Shown: positions 19,218 through 28,632 of the stretch, in pieces | Numbering within the stretch: position 1 is the stretch's first letter | Layout: the number at the start of each line of letters is the position of its first letter | Assembly: GCA_030849805.1 (NCBI GenBank) | Contig: JASANZ010002271.1 | Span: forward strand, 122,691 to 186,690 | Origin: Sergeia podlipaevii | Taxonomy: Eukaryota; Euglenozoa; Kinetoplastea; Trypanosomatida; Trypanosomatidae | Reading direction: 5' to 3' | DNA length: 64,000 bases | Position numbers and translations under genes: made by a program | The notes under the pieces: model-generated | Told to the model about the DNA's origin: nothing | What the model saw: only the letters and a program-made list of their open reading frames with translations | Databases searched by the model: none

Positions 19218-20801
19218 ATGCCTACAGCTGTAGTCATGTGCGATGGAGCACCCAGCTCCATCAAAGCGGTGGAGCTGGCAAGCTTCCCAGGAACGTTTCT
19301 CAACAAACATGAGGGGGAGCAGCTCATCGTGGCGCACATGTGGGACAAAAAACTTGCCACTCAACTCCTGCCCGTGATGGATCCCTCAGCGGCTGCCAGC
19401 TCATCCGCCGCTGCGGCAGCACCTGTCCCTTCCATCACCGCGATGCCCCAAGGCACAAACACCAGGGCGTCCGCGAGCGCCCCTGCCGGCCGAACCCATA
19501 GAATCTCCACGGCCAACGCGGCCGCTCTTGCCGCTGCCTTTGCGCAAGCAGAAGAGGCTCTTGCGGTGGTGTCGCAGCCAGGCAACGCAACTGTGCCGCA
19601 GGTGATGCAGGCTGTGGTGTCTGCGATACACGAAAACAAAGCCCTCCGGGATACCCTCAACTACAAAATTGAAACCTGTGTGCTGCCGCCACCAGCGTCC
19701 GCGAATGGTGAGAAGAAGGAAGAGCAAGGGAAAGGGGGCAAAACGGCTAGCGGCCGCAGTACTGGGGCAAAGGCATCACCCCGCAGAGAGGCGTCCCCCT
19801 CGAAGGCTGCACACCCGAATGGCGTCGCCGCGGCTAACTCCCCTGATGAGGCAGGCGACGCCGCCTCCGTGAGCGTGGAGGCGCTAGCTCTGAAGCAGCA
19901 CAAGGACAAGGCCACCGCTATTGTGCACTACGCCAAGTCTCGCGCAGATCATCACGGTACCAATATTATCGTACTAGGATCTGGAAATGGACAAGAAGGA
20001 AAGATAGTGACGGTCGGACTGGTTGCCGAGACAGCGCTGGAGCTGCTAAAGGCATCTTATCTCTTGTACTTCATCAAGGCAGAGGGCTTCATGCTGAGGC
20101 TTACTACCGCTATCGTGCGGAGTGTGGTCATTGTTGTTCTTGGCAGCAGCAGCAGCGAGACGAATGGCGTTGCTGTCACCAGCGATAGTGCCGACGGTGT
20201 TGCCCCTGGCAACCTCACGGAACCCAAGACTAGTGCGTCAGAGATGGACAACGTCAGAGCACTGGAAGCTGGGCGGGCCGCCGTACGCTACGCACTGCAA
20301 AAGAGACGGCGTGAGTCACGCGATCAGACGGCAGTGGTGCTCGTCGTGGAGCCCAACATGGATACGGCACAAGTGGAACTGTACGAGCACGCATTTGCGG
20401 AGTTACTACAAGCTGAGCAGCAGCCAGAGGAAGCAGAGGCCGCCGCCACTGCTGAGGTTGCAGCTGCAACGCTAAATGAAGCTCCTACCAACGTAGACAC
20501 GGCAGCTGTTGCGAAAACAATAACAGAAACGGCAGAAGGCATTGGAGCTGGCGCTGAAAGTGCCACTGGCCCCGTAGTGATTGAAGATACCTGGCCGGTG
20601 GTGTCGACATGCGTATTGAAGGCCAGCAAACAGGTGATGGCACCAACAATCGATAACAGCGTTGCACAGGTAGTCAAGTTCCTGCAGCAGCACAAAGCGG
20701 AGTACGTGGTGGTGGCAGACACAGCACCATCGGTGTTGCACAAGGCGCTTATGTCGATGGCAAAGCCTCACGTGGTTATTGTTCCCCACACTCAGTACTA
20801 G
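19218..20801 (+). CDS. Tandem universal stress protein (USP)-like protein
   Basis: A 527-residue protein whose pieces look like two USP-superfamily (HUP-fold) domains. Seen: the start VVMCDGAPSSIKAVELA fits the 'VAVDGSxxSxxAlxxA' first strand and helix; after an Ala/Ser-rich linker (about 60-215), residues 236-290 have NIIVLGSGNGQEGKIVTVG then LVAETALELLKASYLLYFI, matching the USP end 'vGSxGxxGxxxxxxGSvaexvlxxapcpVlvv'. A second unit follows: SVVIVVLGSS near 302, a helix, then VVLVVEPNMD, and finally AEYVVVADTAPSVLHKAL and KPHVVIVPH at the C-terminus. USP domains bind ATP or AMP in many bacteria and plants; the G-x2-G-x9-G pattern is only partly kept here. Role unknown. A moderate-confidence assignment by motif order. 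Confidence 0.55.
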   Translation: MPTAVVMCDGAPSSIKAVELASFPGTFLNKHEGEQLIVAHMWDKKLATQLLPVMDPSAAASSSAAAAAPVPSITAMPQGTNTRASASAPAGRTHRISTANAAALAAAFAQAEEALAVVSQPGNATVPQVMQAVVSAIHENKALRDTLNYKIETCVLPPPASANGEKKEEQGKGGKTASGRSTGAKASPRREASPSKAAHPNGVAAANSPDEAGDAASVSVEALALKQHKDKATAIVHYAKSRADHHGTNIIVLGSGNGQEGKIVTVGLVAETALELLKASYLLYFIKAEGFMLRLTTAIVRSVVIVVLGSSSSETNGVAVTSDSADGVAPGNLTEPKTSASEMDNVRALEAGRAAVRYALQKRRRESRDQTAVVLVVEPNMDTAQVELYEHAFAELLQAEQQPEEAEAAATAEVAAATLNEAPTNVDTAAVAKTITETAEGIGAGAESATGPVVIEDTWPVVSTCVLKASKQVMAPTIDNSVAQVVKFLQQHKAEYVVVADTAPSVLHKALMSMAKPHVVIVPHTQY

Positions 20802-22143
20802 AATGAGACGGGCTTGCCAACGCCTAAGTTCATATATATATATATACACGTCGATGAAGGGAAGGCGGCCAAGCAGGTGGAAGGAGGGGAGAGGAGGGCT
20901 ATGCGCGCTCCGGTATATGAATGATTAGGTGGTGATGAGCCGTTGTGTTGCTTGCATGTAAACTACAAGAGGGTCGTTGGGCCGCTCTGGTTTTTCTTCT
21001 TTTTTTTTATAGGCTACACCAACTCGAAGCAACTAAGTTGACATCTGTGTATGTTCGCTATAGAATGTGTGTATATCAGTGTATGCGCATCGCTCGATGG
21101 CATTGCATGCCTGTGTACCAGCAGTTTAATCAGAGACATCTATGCCATGAATAGCCTCCTTTGATTTGGATAGGAGGGAAGATTACCATTTAACTGTAGC
21201 ATACCTTATTACTTCTTTTCCTTTTTCTTTCCATTTGCTTCCTTTCAGAAGTCAAGTGTCGCTGTCATTTTCCTCTATTTATAGAAATACTAGGAGAGTC
21301 TTAGAGGCACACATACTGCTTAGAAGAATACCTACGCTTTTGTTTTTTTTTATTTTTGTTTTTCAAAAAAAAAAAAATTAGGGGAAATAAATTTTAAAAA
21401 AGAAAACGCGCGTGCACAAGTCTTACAGCGTTAAGAATTAAGCTTAATTAATATAGGTGTGTGGTATAAGCCGCATTAGTTGTTTGTTTTCTTGTTTTGG
21501 TAGTTGCAGCATCTCTCTCCCTTCACCTTTTTTTTCCCTCCAGAAACATAAGAGGTGAAAGGATAGAAAGAGAATACCGTAGAGGAATCTCTAGCTAGAC
21601 AGTAAGAGGAAACAGAAACTAACTGTCTCAGCAAATTCCAACGGTTGTACAGTATAGCAGTGCTCATATACCAAAATAGGATTTAGAGAGAGAGGAATTT
21701 TTCATTTATCAATTTTTGTTGTAGTAGTCGTTGTTGTTGCTTTTTTTCATTATTACTAGATATCTTCGACTTTTATCCAACAGGGAGAAGAGAGTAAGTA
21801 GAAGAAGCTGAGGTCCTCACTTGCTTCTTCTTTATTTATTTATTTTTGCTCACATCATTGTCCACGACTGCTTACATTTATAAAAACTTCTTATACACAT
21901 ATCAAGTTGCATTCAAGGACATAGACACACACACAAGCGTTTTTGATTGTCATTTTCTTTTTGTATCTTCCTTTTTTTTTTTACTCAGACTTCATCGCGT
22001 CTTACCTGCCGTGTGCTACTTTGCATCAGCATTTCCAGAGTTGTTGTTGTTGTTGTTTTTGCTTCAGAGGGTAAATCCACTAGTTGAAACGCTATATACA
22101 CATATATATATATATACCCCACTTGCTTGCGTGTAATCAACTA
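20802..22143. other. Intergenic spacer
   Basis: A 1.3 kb spacer with (TA)n at about 20833-20845 and 22097-22114, an A13 run near 21365-21377 and T-rich tracts. No conserved open frame seen. Confidence 0.6.
21953..21988 (+). promoter_or_regulatory. Candidate trans-splice acceptor for the TTLL gene
   Basis: A T/C-rich tract ends in TTACTCAG with AG at 21987-21988. The ATG at 22144 follows about 155 nt later; the open frame extends upstream only from a TTG through a (TA)n repeat. Confidence 0.6.
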
Positions 22144-25100
22144 ATGGACGTCGAAGCAGCAAAAGTCGAACAAGCAGTGGCAGCTTCCGGTGAGACATCT
22201 ATCAAGCTTGTCACTCCACGCCAGCACAAGCAGATGAGCTCCCTGCATCCAAGCACTGACAACGACGCAGCCCACCCTGCCACAGAAGGTGCCGCCAGTG
22301 AACCTACCAATGACAATGGTCTCACCATCACAACGAACACAGCTGTGACATCAGAGGCGAGCCCTATGGCGTCTCCGACGGCTCCTAACGGGCGCCGTGG
22401 AAGCACGACTGTGATACACAGCTCCAAACCCAAGTCTGCCACCGCCAGCAGCAGTTCTCCGGTTGGGGCGACCGCAGGACCGAAGCGAATCATCATACAG
22501 CGTGATAGTCAGCTGATGGCGAACCCTCACACTATCCACAGCGGTACCACCGGCGCGATGGCGGAAGCGGCAGCCACACAGAGCAAAAGCCGGCCAAATT
22601 ACACGGCACCCACCGTAGCGTCCGCAGCCTCTCACACACCAAGTAGAGGCAAGCCAGCTGCTGCCGCTGCTCCCACTGGAGCTGTCAGCGCGACGGCTGG
22701 AGGGAGCACCCGCGCCTCACGTTTTGCCGCCGTCGCGGCTGCGTTGAACAGGACGGGCGCGAGCGGGACAAACAACACGCGAATTGTGAAGAAGATGGCG
22801 CTTTCTGGTCAGCGTTTTGTCTCCCCGACCTCTCCGCAGCAGCAACAGCAGCAATACGCGGATCCTAACACTGCAGCCTCGGCTCCCGCTGGCGCACCAG
22901 CACAGACAGAGGAATCCACGGCGTCTGCAGGGAGGAGCACAGGCACACGGCGCACGTTAGCCTCCATGTCACGCCGTACGCAGACACGCGTCGCTACTGC
23001 CCTGCCCTGTGTCGTGACCACAGAGGAGCCTCTCGAACAGCCGCAGCGCCGCTCCGCTACTCCTACGCCTGGTGCCACAGCCGCTGACCTTGCGATTGAG
23101 ACCGCAAGCAACAACGTCGTCTACGTTCCTCGTCCCAACTCCCCCACGCCTTGCAGCTCCTCCCATCGCGTGACGCAGACACCGAAGCAGCAGGTGCAGT
23201 CACGCCCCACCTCCGCCGCCTCCTACCCCGCCGTTACTCGAAGCTCGGTGGCACTGCGTATGACGGAGTTGACGAACCCCTCTGAGCCTTATAAGCTCAA
23301 CCTCCCCCGCACGCAGCAGCAGAAGGTGCTCTCAAAGCGCTCGCGCCAGCCCCGCAAGATAGCAAACGTCTATCTGAGTAAGTACTCAGTAGTCCGCAAG
23401 GTGGCGGAGGAAATGGGCTTTGATGTGCAGGAGACCGAGGATGAGTTTAACAGCTATCTTTTCAACCTGTGCTGGAGCGACACCGTCCTCCCCCTCACCC
23501 GCCTCGTCCGCATAGGCAACTGGCAACGGACGAATCATTTCCCCGCTATGTATCTCATCTGCCGCAAGGGTCACCTCACCATGACCATTGGTCGCATGCG
23601 CAGACAGCTGCCGACACACTTTAGTTTCTATCCCCACACGTGGACCATGCGTACAGAGCGGGCACAGTTCATGCGCTACCTCACTGCTCTAAAGCAGAAG
23701 AAGATTAGCAAGTTCTTTATTGTGAAGCCGAACGCAGGGTGCCAGGGTCGCGGCATCGTTGTTACCCGCGATCCCATTGCCAGTATTGAGGACCTGGATA
23801 ACTACATTGTGCAAGAGTACGTGCCCCGCCCGCTCCTCATCGAAGACCGCAAGTTTGACCTGCGCGTCTATGTGCTGCTTACGTCTATCCGCGAGCCATC
23901 CATCTTTGTCTTCAACGATGGATTGGTGCGGCTGTGTGCGGAGGTGTACGAGTATCCGACGGATGCCAACGCCAAGAACACATGCAAGCACCTCACCAAC
24001 TATGCACTTAACAAGCACAGCACGGAGTACGTCTTCAACACTGATGCCGAGCACGGTGATATTGGCAACAAGCGGAACTTCAAGTTCTTCAACCGATGGC
24101 TGGAGGAACGTGGCCACAACACCGCCGTCTTCTGGGGTCGTGTTGGCTTCCTCATCACAAAGACCATCCTCGCCGCGCAGCCTCAGATCGCCCAGGTGTA
24201 CAACTCCTGCTTCCCTCGGGGCAACGATGGCTACACCTGCTTTGAGGTGCTTGGTTTTGATATTCTCGTGGATAGCAAGCTCAAGCCGTGGCTGATTGAG
24301 GTCAACCACACCCCGTCCTTTGGTACCGACACCCCTCTCGACTATGACATCAAGAGCAAGTTGCTGATGGAAACCTGGGACATACTGGACTGCAAGGCGA
24401 ACGATTATGACCTAAACCGCCTGAGAGAGCGCGAGGAGTTCACTCGTAGGAACATGCCCCCGTGGGCCAATAATCACCCACTTTATCAGATTCAGATGAA
24501 GCCTGCCTCGCCGACTGTCGTCAACAATTGTCGATCTTCTTTTTCCTCCTTCCCCCCACTGCCACACGAGGGTAGCGGCAACGGTGGTCAGTCCGCTGGG
24601 GAGGACCTCCAGCAGCACGATGAAATTCAAAGCAACACACCACCTTCTTTTGTGCCGCGAGAGGTGTCAGAGGAGGTGAAGGAGCGCCGTGCACGTGAGG
24701 ATAGCAAGCTGAAGAACTTCACCCGCGTGTTCCCCTCCGCGAACCCGGAGTACCAACTTGTGTACAACGCCATTCGCACATTTGCTCAGGCTGGTGTGTC
24801 AGAGCGCCTCGGGGGGCCTGGAAACAACAACCGCGTGCCTGGCGCCGGCTCTGCGGAAAGCAACGCGCTTCAGCAGCAGCTCATTAATACCGACCGTCTT
24901 CGCCGTGAAACTCCAGGCGGAAGCACTTTTATCTCAGTCAACCCCACACAGTCCCGCACACCACGCAGCGGTCCTTCCTCCTCACGCAGCGGACGTAAGA
25001 ACTATATAGCCGGCACTGGAGCTCCCCGCACGCCCGTGGCGTCCGTGCCCGCGCCTGCTGTTACAACTCCAAGGCCCTCTAGCTCTACTGTTGGTGGTTC

Positions 25101-25845
25101 CACCACACCGACTGTCCCAACAGGTGCTGCTGTTCCTGTCGCAGCAACAGCGGCAGCAGCGGAGGCAGTACAACACGATGAAAACGAGAAGGGAGAGATG
25201 GGGGCTGAAGTTCCGCAGGACCGCCTCTCCTCCACAAGACCCAGTGATAGCGGTATCATGTCCACCTCCAAGGCAAGTATGTCAGAGGCGTCACCTGGCA
25301 GCAGCGTTACGGAGGCCGCTACCGCTGCCACCACCAAAATCGCTGTCCCACCCGTGGAGAGCGATCAGGTGCGACCTGTGATGCAGAAGAGGGGGAAATC
25401 CTCCGCGCCAGCCTCACCAACCACATCCGCAAGATCAAGTGCTTCAAAGGCCGCCGCCACCGCCTCGTCTACAGTCACTTCTGGAGAACAGACGAAGGCC
25501 TTGACACCTAACAAGATGGCGCCGCTAATCATTGTGCCTCCCATCATTGGGGTCCAAGCAGTCGTAGAGGCACGGACATCTGTCTCACCACGGCATGGCA
25601 GCTGCGACCATCATGAGGGGCGCCCCAGCCACACTGCGACTACAAATGCGTCGGATGAAGTGGACCTCGGTCATCATGATGACGCAAGTGGTATGCAGCG
25701 CGTGTCTTCGTACGAGATTATGATGAACGAGGGCCCCACTGAGGAGGAACTGGAGCACCTGGCTTCACTTCAGATGCAGCTAGACTACGCCGAAGGTGCT
25801 GACCCCCAACCAGATGACGATGAGAGTTACGATCTTGATGCATAA
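22144..25845 (+). CDS. Tubulin tyrosine ligase-like (TTLL) enzyme, polyglutamylase type
   Basis: A 1233-residue enzyme that likely adds glutamates (or another amino acid) to tubulin tails, in flagellar and subpellicular microtubules. Seen: a TTL domain from about 410 to 780, with the ATP-grasp elements FFIVKPNAGCQGRGI (K528), IVQEYVPRPLLIEDRKFDLRVYVLL (K570, D572, R574), CKHLTNYALNK, and the metal-binding end WLIEVNHTPSF (E719, N721). These features fit the TTLL6-like polyglutamylases better than true tubulin tyrosine ligase. The 400-residue N-terminal and 450-residue C-terminal flanks are Ala/Thr/Ser/Pro-rich, include a short Gln run near 235-240, and look disordered. A basic stretch just before the TTL domain (RSRQPRK) may help microtubule binding. 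The start was chosen over an upstream TTG. Confidence 0.92.
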   Translation: MDVEAAKVEQAVAASGETSIKLVTPRQHKQMSSLHPSTDNDAAHPATEGAASEPTNDNGLTITTNTAVTSEASPMASPTAPNGRRGSTTVIHSSKPKSATASSSSPVGATAGPKRIIIQRDSQLMANPHTIHSGTTGAMAEAAATQSKSRPNYTAPTVASAASHTPSRGKPAAAAAPTGAVSATAGGSTRASRFAAVAAALNRTGASGTNNTRIVKKMALSGQRFVSPTSPQQQQQQYADPNTAASAPAGAPAQTEESTASAGRSTGTRRTLASMSRRTQTRVATALPCVVTTEEPLEQPQRRSATPTPGATAADLAIETASNNVVYVPRPNSPTPCSSSHRVTQTPKQQVQSRPTSAASYPAVTRSSVALRMTELTNPSEPYKLNLPRTQQQKVLSKRSRQPRKIANVYLSKYSVVRKVAEEMGFDVQETEDEFNSYLFNLCWSDTVLPLTRLVRIGNWQRTNHFPAMYLICRKGHLTMTIGRMRRQLPTHFSFYPHTWTMRTERAQFMRYLTALKQKKISKFFIVKPNAGCQGRGIVVTRDPIASIEDLDNYIVQEYVPRPLLIEDRKFDLRVYVLLTSIREPSIFVFNDGLVRLCAEVYEYPTDANAKNTCKHLTNYALNKHSTEYVFNTDAEHGDIGNKRNFKFFNRWLEERGHNTAVFWGRVGFLITKTILAAQPQIAQVYNSCFPRGNDGYTCFEVLGFDILVDSKLKPWLIEVNHTPSFGTDTPLDYDIKSKLLMETWDILDCKANDYDLNRLREREEFTRRNMPPWANNHPLYQIQMKPASPTVVNNCRSSFSSFPPLPHEGSGNGGQSAGEDLQQHDEIQSNTPPSFVPREVSEEVKERRAREDSKLKNFTRVFPSANPEYQLVYNAIRTFAQAGVSERLGGPGNNNRVPGAGSAESNALQQQLINTDRLRRETPGGSTFISVNPTQSRTPRSGPSSSRSGRKNYIAGTGAPRTPVASVPAPAVTTPRPSSSTVGGSTTPTVPTGAAVPVAATAAAAEAVQHDENEKGEMGAEVPQDRLSSTRPSDSGIMSTSKASMSEASPGSSVTEAATAATTKIAVPPVESDQVRPVMQKRGKSSAPASPTTSARSSASKAAATASSTVTSGEQTKALTPNKMAPLIIVPPIIGVQAVVEARTSVSPRHGSCDHHEGRPSHTATTNASDEVDLGHHDDASGMQRVSSYEIMMNEGPTEEELEHLASLQMQLDYAEGADPQPDDDESYDLDA

Positions 25846-26214
25846 CATGCACGTATATATATCTGTATGTATGTATGTATGTGTTGCCACGTTTTGTGTT
25901 TGTTTTAACATTCACAGGTGCTGTTGTTGATATCTTTCTTTTCTATCTTAATACACCGATTCTTCTTTTTTGCTTTCCTCCCCCTCCCCCGCTTTTAAAC
26001 TGATGTTGAAACAAAAATAAAATAAAATAAATGTACCTTTTTTTGTTGTTCTGAAGATTTGAAAGTGGATTATTATTTTTTATTTTTATTTTTGGCTGCG
26101 TGACCAACAGTAAAACAGGGGGAAAAGAGAGAAGAAAAATAGTTTTGCGGCAAGCGTGCTTTTTTTTCATTCAACCATATATATATTTTTATGCAAATTA
26201 GAAAGGAACGAATG

Positions 26215-26240
26215 ATATATATATATATATATATATATAT
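26215..26240. repeat. (AT)n microsatellite
   Basis: An uninterrupted alternating A/T run of 26 bases in the spacer between the TTLL and Erb1 genes. Confidence 0.85.
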
Positions 26241-26982
26241 GTGAGCAAGCAAAGAAAACGCTCCACGTATTGAAGTCTCTAAAACATTCAAAATAAAAAG
26301 AACAGGAGGGAAGAGGGGAGAACAACGCTAACTGAGAGTGCAACTCAAGAAGAGGGGAGGGGGAGGCGTTTAGTATGCTCCTCGTTGCAAACTGTTTCTG
26401 TGTGTGTTCCTCCACATGCCTTGCTGTATTTAAAAATATATAATTGATTTTTTTTTTGTTTTTTTTTTTTGATGCTTTGCAAGTGATGTTCTTTTTCTAG
26501 TCTCTGCTGCTTTGGGAGTACTGGTGTACCTTTGTTGTTGTTGTACCTTTTCTTCTTGTACTCTTCATGTCATTTGTTTTTTTTTGTTGTTGTTGTTGTT
26601 GTTCAAAAATAGTGTGATGAGCATTGAAGCCTGCGAGGGGTATTGCGTAACTTCTTTTGCAGGGAAAGAGACAAAGGAAGCGAAGAAGAAGAAAGAAAGA
26701 AAGAAAGAAAGAGGGAACGCAAGGTATCTTAAAGAAAGAAAAAAATAAAAAGGAACAGATGCTCTGACTTCCTCTTGCTGATGTCACTCCTACTTTGTGC
26801 TATTATTAAGTCTGTGTTTGTGAGTGTGCGTTTTCTTCTATTTTTTTTTGTTATTATTATAATTATTATATAACAATAGATTACTTTCAAGTTTGTTTTT
26901 ATATCCACATTTGCGCGTATCTCTGAAGGTGGCGGCAAACGCTTTTTTTATTATTGTTGTTGTTATATAGGATATGTACGCC

Positions 26983-27011
26983 GTGTGTGTGTGTGTGTGT
27001 GTGTGTGTGTT
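26983..27011. repeat. (GT)n microsatellite
   Basis: About 14 GT units in the same spacer. Confidence 0.85.
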
Positions 27012-28248
27012 TCCTCCAGCTTTGCGCGATTCATCCTTGTTGTCAGCGTCTTTGCCTTTGTATGTATATGTGATTTGAGGGTTTAATGAAGATGATATGG
27101 TACATCATATATACTTATATGTGCTTACATATATATATATTTCAGAATGTTTAGAGAGACAGAAAGGAACAAAGGAGCAAAGCGCATTGCTCGTGTACTC
27201 GATTATTAATTATCATTACAATCTGTTGTACAATGAACAGAGGTGGTGGAGAGAGAGAGAAATAAAATGGATAATAATTTGTTATTGTTATATTACTATT
27301 TTCATTATTTACAATCGCATCTTCTGCTCTAGTGATGAAGGGTGTAAGCATATACATATTACTGCTTCCCTTCCCCCCACCCCCTCTCTCCATCAGTTTA
27401 CGAAGTGAGGCCACTTTTTTTATGTAGTGTGGAATGCGCATATAGAAAGAATATACGCATACTCATTTCTAACTGGGAACAGACACACGCAAAAAAGGCG
27501 AACATATTGCTAGGCGGTGGGGGGGGGGTCTTTTATGTTGTGCCGATGCACACGTGTATTCTTTTTTTGTGTGTTGGGTACTCTGTTTTGTTTTGTTTTA
27601 CTGTTATTATTATTATTATTATTCTACTCTCCTCCCCCTTCTCTTTGCTATGCTGATCCTTTCTTATACATATACGTGTGTGTTTTTTTTTAAAAAAAAA
27701 AAACTTCTTACTAATGTTGATGTTGCTAACTTGCTCTCTTTTCTTTTTTTTCTTTTCTTACCAACCATATCTTTACAGCCATTCAATGTTACCATTATTA
27801 TTATTATTATTATTGTTGCTGTGGTGGTGGTAATGAGGCTTTGTGAGGCTTTGAGAGGGAAGACTGCATATGGCGCCGCGAACGTGTATATACCTGCCTT
27901 TGTGTACCTCACTGTTTATATAAATATAAATATATATACCTCGTATTTTTTTCTTTTTATGTTTATTTCAACTTATGGATCTTACGTGTATTGCTAACCA
28001 GGTATATGTTTTTAGCTGTGTTTCTTACGTTTTACGTTTCCGTTGTGTGTATGTGAGAGAGAGAGATCTCCCCTTTTATGAAATTTTTAAATAAGTATTT
28101 AAAAAAAAAAAAAAACATTCTTTAAGTTACTATACGTGCCTATATGCCGTCGTTTCTTTTGCCACTTCTATTTTATCCAAGTGGATGGAAGGTGAAGTAC
28201 GAACGCAACACGTATCACTATTTTTTTTTTTTTTTTTTACAAGAAGAG

Positions 28249-28290
28249 CAAAGCACGTCTACCTACTTCACTTATAATAGACGTGCTTTG
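28249..28290. repeat. Perfect 13-bp inverted repeat with 16-nt loop
   Basis: CAAAGCACGTCTA at 28249-28261 is the exact reverse complement of TAGACGTGCTTTG at 28278-28290. It follows an 18-T run. Unlike the surrounding low-complexity sequence, its arms are mixed in composition, so a stable stem-loop is likely on either strand. Confidence 0.75.
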
Positions 28291-28478
28291 TTATCCTTTA
28301 TAAAACTATATTTTCTACATACATATATTTTGCCTTTTCCTCTCCCTACATCCTTCTTTTATCTTTATCTTTATATATCATTGTACAAGTAGATATACCT
28401 GCGTCAGATATCCCCCAATTGTGCTCTTAACTCTTAGCACTTGAGAAGGAGCTGAACAAGTAGCACGTGCACGCATAC

Positions 28479-28484
<6 letters not shown>

Positions 28485-28519
<35 letters not shown>
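28485..28519. repeat. (AT)n microsatellite
   Basis: About 17 uninterrupted AT units just upstream of the Erb1 splice acceptor; the longest such run in the window. Confidence 0.9.
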
Positions 28520-28521
<2 letters not shown>

Positions 28522-28540
28522 CAACTTCTGCACTTGTAGG

Positions 28541-28573
28541 CTTCTTCTGTCATTTTTTTCTTTTCTATAATAG
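28541..28573 (+). promoter_or_regulatory. Candidate trans-splice acceptor for Erb1
   Basis: A C/T-rich tract ends in ATAATAG with AG at 28572-28573, giving a purine-rich 5'UTR of about 59 nt. Confidence 0.55.
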
Positions 28574-28632
28574 CAAGAAGTTGCGAAGGATATAAGGGGT
28601 AGAGAAAGAGAGAGAGAGGGGGGGAAAAAAAA

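Larger units (their letters stand above)
25846..28632. other. Longest intergenic spacer, with repeats and a hairpin
   Basis: About 2.8 kb. It holds (AT)n at 26215-26240, a (GAAA)n-like purine run near 26690-26715, (GT)n at 26983-27011, several (ATT)n runs near 27605-27624 and 27795-27814, a T-A homopolymer junction at 27686-27703, the inverted repeat at 28249-28290 and (AT)n at 28485-28519. No protein gene seen. Confidence 0.6.

Noticed and set aside
26497..27011. Possible CRISPR-like or tandem array in the long spacer
   Set aside because: The repeats are simple GT, ATT and GAAA runs of varying length with no unit-spacer structure.
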